DNA of 64,000 nt from NCBI RefSeq assembly GCF_030704535.1, contig NC_081817.1, forward strand, positions 3,611,001-3,675,000, read 5' to 3'. A model generated the notes under the pieces. That model ran no database searches. It was given only the letters and a program-made list of their open reading frames with translations, and was not told where the DNA came from. Positions within the stretch are counted from its first letter, which is position 1. Each line of letters begins with the position of its first letter. Below are positions 12,078-25,263 of this stretch, piece after piece. The translations under genes and the position numbers were made by a program. This DNA comes from Vitis vinifera (lineage: Eukaryota > Streptophyta > Magnoliopsida > Vitales > Vitaceae).

Positions 12078-12335
12078 CTAAACCCTCTTGTTAAGAAGAG
12101 TGGAGTGGTTGGAAGTGTGGTAGTTAGGAGTGGAGGTGGGATCAGGCCAGAGGAAGGTGCCCATAGCGAAGTCTCTCTTGTAAGCCAAGTCACCGTGGGT
12201 GGATAAGCCGTACTGGCGCAGGAGGGTGTCGAGCTGCCACTCGGGCATGTCCTGGTAGTCCTTTCTGGTATACCTGGGGTAGTGGAGAGGCATCTGGAAG
12301 AAGCTACCACCGCCGCTATCTTTCTTGCTCTCCAT
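12078..12335 (-). CDS. Small DUF7722-type plant protein
   Basis: A single 85-codon ORF starts at an ATG at 12333-12335. The core MPLHYPRYTRKDYQDMPEW, followed by LDTLLRQYGL and KRDFAMGTFLWP, is the compact signature of a plant-only domain of unknown function that I know as DUF7722. The N-terminus is Lys/Gly/Ser-rich and the C-terminus after FLWP is variable, as in the family. No signal peptide or membrane segment is visible. The function is unknown. The gene converges on the MATH-BTB gene, with 529 bases between the two stops. A second reading frame on the same strand (12005-12310) is also open, but only this frame shows the conserved domain. A possible TATA-like TTTAAAT lies about 90 bases upstream of the ATG. 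Confidence 0.75.
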   Translation of the reverse strand: MESKKDSGGGSFFQMPLHYPRYTRKDYQDMPEWQLDTLLRQYGLSTHGDLAYKRDFAMGTFLWPDPTSTPNYHTSNHSTLLNKRV

Positions 12336-15300
12336 TTCTCTTTCTAGCCACTAGTCTGTTTCTGCACTGATGAAGTTGATTCCGAGTGTATTAACTGCTG
12401 CAACTTCCATGTTCTGGGATACCATTTAAATGGGGACCTTTGGGAGGGGAGGCTCTGGAGGCATGCTAGGTGTCACAAGGATGGAATGTTCTACCTTCTC
12501 CTGCTACCCTCAGTAATTCCATTGGAAACCATCGTACACTCAAATATTATTCTTACAATTTCCATTTTCAAACATCAAATCAACCATAAGCATGGATTTC
12601 CTTGTCACCATTTACCACCCATTCTTTGATATTACTAATCGAAGATTTAAAAGAGCAATAACAATAACGCAAATTATTATTAGAAAGAAAACTAATTGTA
12701 GATCTAAGTGATGGGTTAGGGAGAAGCATATCAAAAAATTAATTTTCATTTACTGCTATGTGACTTTAAGATATACTATATAATTGGATGTGTTAAGTGT
12801 TAGAGAATTTTTCTTGGGATCTTCCTGAATTTATACCCTTCCATGTGCATGAATATGTCACCGTGAGTGACTTTTTTTTTAGTTAATGTATATGTTCTAC
12901 ATGGGCTTTTCCTTTGCTCAATAGGTATAATAACTTGTTCCCTTTTATGTAGATATCGTTTATTTTAGATCTAATCCCTCATTTTTAAATACTAACATAA
13001 CGTTCTCATTGTATCATATAAGATTAAGAAGTCATTGGAATAGACAACCATTCATTGTGAGGCTAAACAAACAAAATCTTATATTAAGATCGAGGATTGA
13101 CTTTGATAGTATTTGTAATAACTCCTTCTTAAAGGTGTAGATATTATCCATTCGAGGTCAAACAATCCCTTGTGATTTCAAATGTATCCATATAGTCAAG
13201 ACAAGTCTAATACATACATAATTTAGGAGACAAGTCTAATATATACAAAATCCATAAACTTTTTCTCTTATTCGATATGTGATATCATATTCACCCCTAT
13301 TCGGACACAATGAGGATAGACAACTACTCAAATTGACAAACACTCTTTAAGAGGCCAAATAGATAAAGTCCCATAGTGGGATTGAGAATTAGCTCGGATA
13401 TCATTTGTAGCAACTTACTTTAATCATGTAGATATTGTCTATTTTGACTTAATGGGCCTTTATAGATATAAAATATATCTACATAGTTAAGAGAAGTTTA
13501 TTACATATATAATATAAGAATTTATTCTCTTATCCAATGTGAGATGTCATATTCATCTCTCTCATGACGTCTTTATTGAGTCTCATAATATTATAAGGCT
13601 GATCAAACAAACATCTTTTACAGAGCAAAATAAACAATCTCATACTAGGATCTAGGATTGGCTCGAATACCACTCTATGACAACCCAACCCAAGAGGCTA
13701 AGGCACCACAGTTATTTCAAATGGATAGCCCAAAGGCTTGACATGAGAGTGACAAACAAGCTGAAATAATTAGAAAGGTAATTACAAAACTTGCCTCCAA
13801 GTAGTAATTAGGCTGACAAAATGTCTTAACTAGAAATTGTCTTTCCATACAAAATCCATAAATCCAACTACGATAAATCTCTATAAATAATTGCATCAAA
13901 ATTAACCACTAATAGCAAAATGTTTCCAATTAAACTAATCCCATAGCTAGGGAAATAAGTGGACTTCTCAAACCCCTCCCACCCATATCATTCCTTACTA
14001 GAATCGAGTATACCTAAATAAAAGAGTGAGTTTGAAAGCCTAATAAGTGTAGATATCAAATACATTTATTTCTCAAAAAATAAAATGAAACAAAAAATGT
14101 TAGCAGCATGAACCTAATCATGCATTATATATGCTAATTTTAAGAACAATTTCAAGCAAATTGTTTTTATAAATGCATATATTCAAGAAATCTTATCATT
14201 AACAAAGTGCCCATTGGCTAGCCTAAATGTCCGTTACATGTTCATGGACTTATACTAATTGTGTAAAAGTATTTTAAAACCACGAGGGTTCATTAAGTGC
14301 AAAGTAGATGATATTATATAAGATGGAGAAGGTTGTTACAAATAATTTTAAAGTTAATCCCTAACCCTAGTATGAGACTTTGTATGTTGAGTCTCATAAG
14401 GGATGTGTCTATTTGAGTCTCATAATTTATGGGGACGCAACAAGGATGTTGTGTCTACAGGTGGATGTGATGTTTCATATCAAATAGGGAAGAAGGTTTT
14501 TGACATTATATATATATATATATTGGGTATTGAGTTTTTTTTAATAATATAAACACATTTTGAAATCATTAGGATCTATTAGACCCAAAATGGACAATAT
14601 TTATATAATTAAGAGCAAGTCGTTACAATAGGTGTGAGGTTAGGCCAACATCACCTTGATACTAGAACACAAGACAAACCTAGCTCGTGACCCATGTAAT
14701 GAAAATTATTATTTGATTAAAAGTGATGAAATAATCTCAATATTGTAAACGTAACTTCTCTCATATTTGAGTCTAAAAATGCATCGTTTTTTAGCATAAA
14801 TGTCCTTAATCTTTCTTGGTAAAAGTAACATTCCCTATTGAAACTTATATAAAAATAATTCAAAAGTTAAAAGACATTTATGTCAAGATCGGCCTACTTT
14901 TTAAGTTAAAACATGGGTTACTTTTACAATATTATGATTATTTCATGCCTCTTAATCAATTATTTCTAATGAAAACAGCTAGAAAAACCGGAAAATGGAT
15001 CAATCTTCCAAAAATTGAGTTGGAATTGTTTGCTTCTATTTTCCTGGTCAGATTATTCTTGTCAAGAATGTGATTTAGTGCCTTCACGCAAGATTCGCCC
15101 CCCATCCCCTCTGCCTTTGGTGAATGTTCCTGTTATGGCTGCTTCTTTTTCTTCTTTTTCTTCCTTTCCCTTCCTCTCATTTAGCTTAATTTCACTTTGG
15201 CCCCTGCTTAATTGGTCACGAAGACTGGCAATCAAGTGTGAAGATATAGAAATCATGCTATTCTGGCATTTGGGATGATTTTGGCCTCACTCTGATGTTA

Positions 15301-15911
15301 CCATACAAGGGATGTTTAATGTTCCCATACTCGAATGCTGGGATGTCTGCCTTGGTCAACTGATACTTGGAAACTCTTATCTCTCGCTTTTGTTCAGCCC
15401 TCTGAGATTGAATCACATTTATAAACAGACTCCCAATTAGGATTCAATTTCTTGAATACAGAAATGGATCCACCATTGGTGTGGTATGTGTAAAATTAAT
15501 TTGACTGAGAAACCACATTGCCAAATTTCTTGTTTGCCCTGTCCATGCCCATAAATTGAAATCAAAGCTCTGGTTTTTGGTTGAGTGACAAGTCTGGAGG
15601 GGTTTACTTGACAGCTTGACGTGATTATCGAAGGAAACAAAAAAAAACCAAGAACAATTTGCGAACACAAGAATCTTCATCGTCTTTTCCAATTACATTT
15701 TGCATTCACCTAGAAAGCTCAAGAGTTGGGCACCCTTTTGTACCCACACAACTCCATTGATCAATGAAGAAAAACAATAAAGAAGAACCATGGTAGCACG
15801 CATAACCATCCAATATACTCCCTTCAATCCAATGTCGTGTTCTCTTGCATGGATGTGGCTTAAAGAGTTGCCATTCAGAATGGAGGGAGGAGTCCCACTT
15901 AACTGCATTGA
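12336..15911. other. Repeat-bearing intergenic region
   Basis: No convincing gene is visible. At about 12950-13690 three degraded units of a dispersed repeat lie in the same direction (see the separate entry). At about 14330-14640 another repeat piece contains a short (AT) run near 14508-14523 and the phrase atctattagacccaaaatgg, echoed at about 34790-34860. The rest, including 14700-15900, is AT-rich sequence with only short chance ORFs. A TTCTTTTTCTTC-rich tract at about 15140-15170 is simple sequence. Confidence 0.5.
12950..13690. repeat. Three degraded units of an intergenic repeat
   Basis: Units near 13050-13160, 13350-13450 and 13600-13690 each run: aggct(a/g)-type start, an 'aacaatctcatac' or 'aaatcttata' step, 'gattgagaattagctcgg' or 'ggattggctcgaatacc', 'tttgtaacaac', then 'tgtagatattgtctatttt'. 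They are diverged direct copies of one motif, probably transposon-derived. No coding capacity was seen. Confidence 0.45.
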
Positions 15912-16157
15912 TCATGAAAGAAGACGTTGCTGATGAGGGGATTGGGGTTTGGAAGATGAAGAAAGAACTGAGGAAGAGGAAGAAGTAATGGAGAAAGGTG
16001 AAGATGAAGAAAGAACAACCCTATCTGACAGTAGGAGTTGGGTGTCTGATGAGTGGAAGAGGCCTGGATCACCAGGAAGTCTGATATATGATGCTGCTTT
16101 CCCATCAGACCTGTTCTGAACCATGGCTTTGTAGATCAGAGGTATGAGGCCCTCCAT
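15912..16157 (-). CDS. Small MEGLIP-type hypothetical plant protein
   Basis: A single-exon ORF of 81 residues starts at an ATG at 16155-16157. The opening MEGLIPLIYKAMVQ and the following ASYIRLPGD recall a group of short, uncharacterised plant proteins that begin MEGLIP(F/L)VY(K/R)A and carry a SYxRLPGDSG block. That recognition is from memory. The second half is a low-complexity serine-rich tail (about residues 52-75). There is no membrane helix or catalytic motif. The minus-strand upstream DNA (16158-16360) is AT-rich and open in other frames, consistent with a 5' leader or promoter. The function is unknown. It could be a chance ORF, but the ordered N-terminal motif argues for a real gene. 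Confidence 0.55.
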   Translation of the reverse strand: MEGLIPLIYKAMVQNRSDGKAASYIRLPGDPGLFHSSDTQLLLSDRVVLSSSSPFSITSSSSSVLSSSSKPQSPHQQRLLS

Positions 16158-17538
16158 TTGTGAAAAAGATTCGCTTCAATGAAGTGAAGGTTGAATGGTT
16201 TAAAAAGGAAAGTTTTCCAAAAGACGACCTCTGGCAGATGGGACTGAAAGCTCCATTCTAACCACATGATTTTTCTATACATAGATGTAGATTTAACAAA
16301 CCATGCTGACAACATACCAAAAAAGAACAACACCAATATTCTCAGTAGTTTACTAACCACATACCCTGATTGGGAATAATTATGAGAACATCACCATCAA
16401 ACCAGACTATTTTGGCTACTTTTGGTTATATGAAATAAGACTCCTTTGATGTTGGGTCTAAGTAAAGCTAATGCACTATTTTGCAACAACCAATGATGAG
16501 GACCATGCCAGAAAAAACCTAACAAACTTCCAAAAATTAGGAGGGGGAAAAAAGGCACTGTTTTAAATTAGTTTTGGAAAATCTCATGCTACTCTTGGAT
16601 TGTTTCTGTTATTATTTCTATAGGTTTGGGTAGATCTATGCTCTTAGAGGGTTGGTCAGATCATAAGTTTTCCACTACTGTTATATTAGTAGAATCATAT
16701 ATTCTAAGGGTCATTTTCTAATGAGTTTCTTACATTGCATGCAAGATAGCAGAAATTTTCTACAGTTGAGCTAATTATTGTTACTTGTGGCTTAAGGCCC
16801 ACTAACAAACAAACTCGTAGTCATTAACAGTTATGACTTAAAATACAAGCATGAAGAATGTGGACAGCATGGTGAATAATTCATTAAACAAATGGGTTCC
16901 TCTCTAATGAATCCTGATTATAAAAAACAGCACATTTAACATAAAATTTTCCTCCACACATCCAAGTGAGATTCTCATATGTCTGGCAACCGAATCATCT
17001 ATGACCATAATTTAATTTGAATAGCCAGAGTGATATTCACATTTCCATATACTCTCATAACACAGTGAATTACACACACACACAAAAGCACAAAAGCAAA
17101 AATAGCATTGCAATGTTTTTCCAGAATGCAGCATTGTATCTCAAAGAAAGCACAAGAGTGAGCTTCATGAATTCATGAGATCCAGATACCCTTGTACTGA
17201 TAAAAAAAAAAAAAAAGAAATCCAGATACTCTTCAATAAATAAGGATACTCTTAATAACACTTCAAGGCATTTTCATTACATTAGATAGTTTAAATTGCA
17301 TCAGATGAAGTTATACACAATGAACTAAAAACGTGTTGTACATCTCGCAGCTAATATTTCTTTCTTGCAAGAGGGATGGGACTAGTCATGGTGAACATCA
17401 GCCATGAAAGAATGACTACATGCATATATGTATATGTATACAAGCTATTGTATGTACATATACATATTTGTGATCTACTAATCGAAGACAACTACTAACC
17501 TAACAAAACTGTTCTGAGGCCTCTAGGAAGTTACGGAC
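16158..17538. other. Intergenic region and 3' flank of the RCC1 gene
   Basis: I see no gene in this stretch. Bases about 17340-17538 directly follow the RCC1-type stop codon on the minus strand and probably form its 3' untranslated region. A purine-rich tract at about 17200-17216 and a (CA)-rich run at about 17070-17092 are simple sequence. Confidence 0.5.
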
Positions 17539-19099
17539 TCAGGTGGGTGATTCAGCTAGCAGAAGAGTATGCCACCACCCACATGCAACATTTTTTGGTG
17601 TACAACCATCAAGAGTGACTTGAGAAGGAATGTTGCGGTCAACAACGTCCCCTAAGCCAAGCTGTGTCATGAAACCAGAGAAGTTTTTTAGCATTACAAA
17701 ACAGTGATGGCACATCTAGACACCACAACATGGGAATGGAATCATGCATATAGGATCAGCTAGCAGGAGCTGCAAATACAAGGAGGATAATTTCAAATAG
17801 ATTAACACAATACAGAGTGATTTCAATGTCCCATGGTGTCTAAATGCACCCAGATGTAGATAAATATAAGCAGTTTGAGCATTATACCTGACCATACTTG
17901 TTCCATCCCCAGGAGAACATTTTTCCATCGGCTGTAACAAAACAGAAGCAAACGTCAAGAAAACATGGTACTTCAGTAATAATCTGTATCTAGAATCTAG
18001 ACATCAAAATTCTAAACATCAGTGAATATGACTGTTTGAACTGTAACATATCTTCAGGCCTCTTTCTGTCTTTAAACTTCACCACACCCCACCCCCTCAA
18101 AAAATAAAAATAAAAACATGAAGTGTGATGTCCCCTTGTTGTTTTCCAAGATTTGGTTATAGATTTTGTCAATATCCATTGCAACAGATTCATATAGAAA
18201 AGCCATGTCCAAAAGAAACTTCTGCTAGTGCACATGTATCTCTAAGAAAACCAGCTAAGAAGAACCCTGGAACCAAAAGGTTATTTAAACTTATGTTCCA
18301 GGTGCTTAGAAGATCACTGAATTGGTCGCCAAGATAGAGAAGAAAATAAAATTGGAAACCCACTGAGTTTGGGGCAGACATCAAATTCCAAAATTTTCAT
18401 TTGCCTCTCTGTCATCTGATCAGCAACAAGCTGAGCATGGAAGGATAATTCATGGTTGTTTCAGGCACCCTCAACAAGCCCAATCTCAAAAGTTAGTGTT
18501 GTTCACATATTCTTAAGCATGATTTTGTAGTGGTGGATAATCCAGTAACCATAAATGCAAAATGGATCTAACACAAGTACATGGAAGACAGACCTGTTAT
18601 TATAGCACTGTGCCGAGCACCACAAGATACTATTTTTGCATGTGCATTTTCCAAACTCGGAGCATCCAAGAGCCTTGGGAGAGTCTGACACAGAAATCCA
18701 AGAAAAACTAAAATTAGATGCACAAAATCCCTTCCAATCAAAAATGGTTTGTCAAAATGGTAAACCTATGTAGGTACTAAGGATATTCTCTAGGGGTAGT
18801 TTGAAGAAGTGCAGGAAGAACCCATTTGAAGTGATCCTAGCTATTCATCCTCTCAACATTCTACAAAGAAAGTACAATCAAACTAAGATATTGAGGTTGA
18901 AATTCTGTGCAGATTCTTGAGATAGGAATCCATAATTTTACTAGCATCCAACTTACAGATTTTTGAGATAGGATTCCAAAATTTTACTAACAACAAATCA
19001 CAAATATAATTAGACAGATAATTGATGGAAAAGGATTAAACTCCAGAATGTTGATACCAACTTTCTTAAAAGCTTAAGTTATTAGAATTTTGGGCCCAC

Positions 19100-19135
<36 letters not shown>

Positions 19136-22100
19136 ACCAACAACCAATGGAAAATTGATAACTCAACATGGTATAAAAACTCTAGTTAATTGTAGCTCTA
19201 GAGTTCAAGTCGTTCCTCCATCATTTTATAATTTCTCCATGTATCGGCATGGGATCCAATGTGTTTAAGCTTTTAGAAAAATCGGTAACTCAACATATTG
19301 ATTTATTTATTCATTTTCAACTTTCTTAATAGATTATTATATTGGGAAAGAGAGAATTTTAAAATATTAAGAGATATGAAAGAAAATATAAAGAAAAAAG
19401 ATAGGAAGTTCTTATCAAGATATCTTTACCTATAATTGATTTTTCTTTTCTTTTCTTTTTTTGTTCCTTTTGTTATACTGTATCCTCAATACCCATATCT
19501 AAATTTTGGATCTAGTTTAGCCTGTTCCCCATATCTTAAACTTTGGAGTTAAAGGAATCTGAGTTCAAGTACCGCTAACAAACGTATGCTCTGGTATCGT
19601 AAAATTATCATTCCATCTACTCACGGAAAATGAGTTGTGGGAAATTATAGACTGGGAATCATTTCCACCATACCTCAGGTTGATCAACACCAGTTCCTAA
19701 CTGTCCAAACTGATTCCCACCAAATGTGTAGACATCACCATCAGCAGAAATGCAGACAGTGTGCCACAGGCCTGCAGCAACTCTCTCTATCTGAATTCCC
19801 AGTAAGGAAGATACACAAGTTGGACTTAGCTCATCATCAGTACTTCCTTGCCCACACTAACCAAAACAATATCACAATAAGACAAACTTTAAACCTTATC
19901 ATGATAACCTTACACATGAACAACCAAACTAAGAATAATAAAACAGAAGGAAAGGAAAAGACAGAGAAGAAAGGAAATAGATTAGATTATCCTGTGTCTG
20001 AGTGAGCCTCATCTTGAACTCTACTTTGCTTTTCTCCACCATTTTCTACATTACCTACATGTTGAATATTTGGTAAGGCTCTCCTAGTATCAGGAATAAA
20101 TATAAGGAGATCTAATGTTCAACAAGCCATTTGAAGTAATATAATGTTATTTGGGCACTTTGCTTACATTATTCTGGAACCATAAGATATTTTTCTCACC
20201 ATAAAAAGTGTAAATGTAGAAATCTAGCAGCACTCTTCACAAAAACGATGCTGACCTAAAACCATTAAATAAGTTGATATATATCTACTGACCTTTGATC
20301 ATTTAATGTTGCTTTACCTTTTGAGTCTCAAAAGCTACGTTAAAAGACTGCTTTAATGGTAGAGTATTGACATAATATCAAGCATGTGTCTACCTAGGGT
20401 CCAGATTATGTACTTTAGTTTTCAATGCTATCATTAAGATTAAAAAATTCCACTGTGAATAGCATTTTGTGAAGATTCTTCTGCTCTCCATAATGCATAA
20501 CTATGTTAATCAACGTTATGTCATTTTCCCCAAGTTTTGTCACCCCAACATCTAAAAATCATATTCATTTCGAGTTTATCGTTACTTGTTTCATCACCCA
20601 TCCTCTCAACAAATGGATTTAAACAATGTCTGTCTTATGTGAACCATGCAACATTCTTACACCACAAAGAATGCCTGACTCTTTTCATACAGGTGCATGC
20701 TGATTGCACAACACTCTAGAAGCACTCCTTTAGTTCAAACCATCCTGCTCAAATTCTTTTGACCAAATTTACCCATCTCCCCAGAAAATACTCCTGTTTG
20801 GTAACTCTTGGCTGTCAACACTGGCTATATCCTACTTTGTCAATTCTCTCCTTACTCTTACTAAAATTACACTCCATATATTATATCTTAACCATGCTTT
20901 ATCTGGAAGGGAAAGTAATTCTTAATATGAAAAAAGAGTTGCTCCAGTAAGAAAAACACAAGCTTGAATCTTGACAGAAGGAAGCTCCAAGTCCAGAAAT
21001 TTTTGGGATCAGAAGGAAGACAATAGACTTTGTGAAGTTCAATCCTCTGCAAACTACAAGGACTTCAAGTATAGACGAGAACAAATTATTTGCGCCTTCT
21101 TTTATACAGTGAAACATGTGAACTAACTTTGGCATGTACCAAATAATTGCAAATAGAAACCTCATTAGGCTTACCACTCAACAAGCTACACAGACTTCAG
21201 TCATGAGTTGCAAATTTATCTGAAACTTACTATATCAATGGACAGTAAAATCAAGTGAACCTATTTTGTTACATGGGAAATTGCAATAACAACCATGACT
21301 TCAATCATTGGATGGGATGAATATATTGATAAGTCTAAGCAGTTAGATATTTTTCTTAAACTGAAACTGAAATTTAAATCCAAATTCAAAGGATAAAATT
21401 CTGAATTGAAGACAAACATCCTTCATCATCAGCTATATCAAACCCAAGCAAAATGCTCTAATTGCCAAAAGTTCATATTGGTAGTTAAGATGCCCCAAAG
21501 AAGTCACTGGCCAAGGCTTATTAATCACGTATGTAAAGATGACCCATTAGCATTTAAAAAATCAGGTGGTATTATTGATATCATCTCCTGAAGTTAACAC
21601 ATCTGACACCAAAATTCAAATTGACAGTCAAATCAGGATCCAACTTATAAGTGAGTAGGGAGGTGATATATTCTGAGTCAAACCAATACTTAAGGCCTTT
21701 TAAGGTTAAGAAAAAAAATTGACAAACTAGTAACTGCAACTCAGTGCTAGCACACACGAGCACACAAAGGAACACCAGGAACCTGAAAATTCAGTCCAAA
21801 TAACAAATTTGTCTGGAATAACTTACCTGTCCATACAGTCCCCAACCAAACATAAGTAGTGCTCCAGCATCTATTAACGCACAAAGTGAATTTTTTCAGT
21901 ATTCATAAAATAAAACATATCTGAAGTAGATAAAAGAAGTCGATAAATCAGGCAGGCAACTGATAGGACATTTCAATTCAACTACAACTCAATCCCCTAA
22001 ACTCTAGAGGGGATGCAAATGGAACCAGGGGAAAAAGGTACCTTAATACAATAAAATACCAACTCTTATTTGGTCAACCAAAAATACCATATAGCAATTG

Positions 22101-24823
22101 AACCAATTAAAAAGTGAGTCATCAAATGTTTACCTGTGATTACTGCACTGTGTCGGCCACCACAGGCAATCCACTTCACATAACTTCCAGGGACTCTCAG
22201 ACTCTGTCCCTCCGTACTGACATTTCCTCGAGCAAGTGCTGAAGATCTCTCTTTTCCGTAGGATGAGGACTCAACACAAGGCACAGGATGAGGAGAGGAT
22301 ACCATACGTATCCGGGAACCCAAACCTAGTTGCCCCTCACCCCCATAGCCCCAACCCCACACCTGTCCAACATCTGAAACTTGGGGGAACAATAGAAAAC
22401 ATTAAGTTTGTTGCTTTACAAAATAGAACTTCCATGGCTTCTAGTCATACTGAGTACCAGCCTATGTTGCATAACCACAACAGAAAAAGAACTATGAATT
22501 AAAACTGAGGCTTAGGGACAACAATCCAAGATTTCATGGATTTACCTGACAATGCTAAAGTATGACGCCCGCCAGCAGCAACATTAGCAATCCTCACACC
22601 AGGATTCAGCGTGACCAGGCATGGCAATGCTGAGAGAGTTTCATCCCCAGATGAGCTTTCAGCTGCTTGCTTAGACGACAACATTCTTCGTCGCTTTGTG
22701 CTTTCCTCACCACCTCCTTTACTGTCAGTGCCTGACACACCTCCAGCAGTGGATCTAGAGCCCTGAGTACGAGGGCTCACTGTACAAAACAACCTTCATC
22801 ATATTAGTCTACAACAAGCAGCAGCTTCTGCATGTTGTACTCATAAAATTAAACTAAAATCACCTTGTTCTGTCAAAAATGAACTCTGCCTTTCAAATAC
22901 ATCCTTTTCTAGGCTTCCTCCTACTGATGGATCTCCAAAGACCTTTCCAGAGGGAACACACTCTTTCCATCCCCATGTGTAAACTTCTCCATTCTCTGTA
23001 TTTCAGAAAAAGAAAAACACTTAACTTCATGGCCCAGGAGAACATGTCTCATACAACCAAAAGAACTTCTATAGAAAAACGCCGATTAGTGAGGAAATTG
23101 GAGAGGTTAAAGCTACACCCTTCCTCTATTACCCCTGCTCTGTTTTGTTGCTTGGAAATGTAGAAGAAAAAAGGGGAATCCTCAATATGGAGGTTATTAT
23201 TTAGGAACCACAGAAACAAAAACCACCACTCCACCATGCCTAACACAAGTCACCATGAAACAAAAGATTCCCTTTTTTCTTTCCCTTTACTGAGTTTTCT
23301 TGAGCATCAACAGAGGGATTACAAATTAATTTATTCACTGTATACAGTTGTGGAAATCAGTAGTACCTGTGACAGAAGCACAATGGGCCCAACCTGCTGC
23401 AGCTTTCACTATAGAAGCTTCAGTCGGAAGAGGAAAAGGCTCAGGCGTTTCCTTAAAAATACAACAGAGGAAAATGCTGATTAATACATAGAAGAGAATA
23501 AAAAATATAAAAAACATAAAAAGGAAGAAAGAAAAAAACAAGAACCAAACAAATAGTACACATAGTGCTACACTACCCCATGCTTTCCAGATGTCACATA
23601 GCTTTGACCTAGATCATCCGTTGAACCCCAGGTGATGAGCTTTCCAGACTCTGATTAAACAGAAGCATGAGAAAAAACACAACTTTTGGAAAATAATTAA
23701 AATGAAAGAATTGCAGGGAAATCATTGAGTAGAGCTGCTGTTGAAAGGAAAAAATATGGAAAAAAAAAACCATAACAAATAAAACTTCTACTGACATCAA
23801 AATACAGGACAAACTTGGAGGAACAAGAAGGTCAACATATTTCAATCTGAAAGTAGTCGATTTTTGTGAAGTAAAGATTCCCCAAAAAATAAAGGTCATT
23901 TCATCAGACAAAATATAGCAAAAATCCCACAAAAATACAAGCAATTGACAGCTGTGTATAAGAGATCAGCACGTTCACGTTTTGATGCCAAATTACAGAT
24001 ATGAAGCAAAAGCCAACTAAACTTCGTAGTTCAAATTATGAAATGGAATATGTAGTGAAATAGTAACTCCAAACCAAATCTGAAAACTAAACCACGATAT
24101 TCAATATCACGGAACAAAAGAATATTCATTTCAGTTTAACAAAAACAGGAAAAACAGAAAGAAAATGGGGGAGCAATATGAACCAGCTAAATCAACACAA
24201 ACTCAGAAATAGCAATAGACTGGAAATTGTCCCAATCTGCCGCAATGTCAACATAAAATCGCCGTTTGCTTGCTGAGAAATTGTGGGGCACAAATAAAAT
24301 TCGAATTTCAAATCTCAAAGTTTTCATCAAAACAAAAGTCTCCACGCAACTAAGTGTAATACCACGTCTGTTACTTGAGTTGCTTTTTCCATTTTCAGGG
24401 AACTAAAGCAGCATAAGCATAAGATCCAAACTCTCCGTTTCGTATCTTCTCCCACATTCCTCCGCGACCAAACGGAGGAGACTTCATCCAATATAAAATT
24501 TTGTTACCATCTCAAGTTACATTGACCTAATCAATGCCATTTCACAACGGAATGTCCAAAAGGCACAATCTTTCGAAACAAAAATAGGAAAATCGAAACG
24601 AAAGATCAAAAAAAGCACCAGATATGGCCATGGCGAAACCGCAACCACCACCACACACGTCCCTCCAAGCGTGAATCGACGCCGGTGATCGGACGGCTAT
24701 CGGAGACAGCAGCGGCGACCGCTGGGGCAGAGCTCCGGGAAGGTAGCCCATCATGAACACCAATTTCTCCCTAACCCCTTCCATTACCACAGCTTCATCG
24801 GGCCCTTTTCCCTCGCCATTCAT
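17539..24823 (-). CDS. RCC1-repeat protein, TCF1 (At3g55580)-like, 11 exons
   Basis: Minus-strand exons in order are 24823-24619, 23650-23577, 23451-23367, 22995-22864, 22779-22546, 22373-22134, 21870-21827, 19856-19674, 18684-18594, 17931-17888 and 17661-17539. Each has an AG acceptor and GT donor and the phases agree, giving 484 residues. The protein begins MNGEGKG and runs through RCC1-type blades: YLPGALPQRSP, GKLITWGSTDDLGQS, GEVYTWGWKEC, GQVWGWGYGGEGQLGLG, ALLMFGWGLYGQCGQG, GDVYTFGGNQFGQLGTG and GKMFSWGWNKYGQLGLGD. It ends ACGWWHTLLLAESPT. A Ser/Lys-rich loop with a KRRR basic cluster (encoded in exon 5) interrupts the propeller. The layout fits the Arabidopsis nuclear protein TCF1, tied to chilling and freezing tolerance; that link is from memory. 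UVR8 is a more distant relative and lacks this insert. Exon 1 and the promoter are GC-richer than the introns. Confidence 0.9.
19103..19132. repeat. (TA)n microsatellite in RCC1-type intron 8
   Basis: A pure TA run of about 15 units lies in the intron between exons 8 and 9. The flanking DNA (about 19040-19330 and 19550-19600) has the wording of a degenerate dispersed repeat, with 'aacaaccaatgg', 'aaaattgataactcaaca' and 'aaaatcggtaactcaacat' repeated. Confidence 0.8.
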
Positions 24824-24997
24824 GGCAGTTTCCGAAGAAAAATCAGAGTGGGAGTGTTTGGTAACAGAAAAAATTTCTCTCGTTTTCTCGCGTTTTCTTT
24901 TGTCGAGTAGTTGGTTGCTGCTGGGGGACTTGGAAAGTGCCCTAATGTTTCGTTGGCATAAAAAGGAGCGTATCATTTTCAGGAGAATGGGGGGCGC

Positions 24998-25263
24998 CAC
25001 GTCGGATGCTCACGTGGGCTTTGGACACGTGGCTTGATAATGACCGGTAGATGCCACGGTTAATACTGGCCAGGAGTTCTCAGGAAGTTTCTGGAAGGTC
25101 AGTCCCCCAAGCTTCTGCAGACTCCACAGGCCATGCGCGCAGGCTGGCGTGTTCCCTTTCTCATGCCGCCACGTGGTAACCTCCTACATCAACCCCCAAT
25201 CATTATACTTTCCACGTGGCACCAAGTTTAGTTGGTAGCTTCTTCAGTATCGTACCACGTCAC
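24998..25263. promoter_or_regulatory. Cluster of six ACGT-core (G-box/ABRE-like) motifs upstream of the RCC1-type gene
   Basis: Perfect CACGTG palindromes occur at 25011-25016, 25026-25031, 25170-25175 and 25213-25218. CCACGTC occurs near 24998-25003 and CACGTCA at 25256-25262. They lie 175-440 bases upstream of the minus-strand ATG at 24823, so in or next to its promoter. CACGTG is the known binding core for plant bZIP (ABF/HY5) and bHLH (PIF) factors. Six such sites in 270 bases exceed chance expectation in this AT-rich DNA. Confidence 0.6.

Noticed and set aside
12005-12310. Second open frame overlapping the DUF7722-type gene on the same strand
   Set aside because: It gives a Thr/Pro/Ser-rich shadow without a domain; the 12078-12335 frame carries the conserved motif.
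19637-20005. Plus-strand ORF of 122 codons
   Set aside because: It is antisense to RCC1-type exon 8 and neighbouring intron, with no domain.
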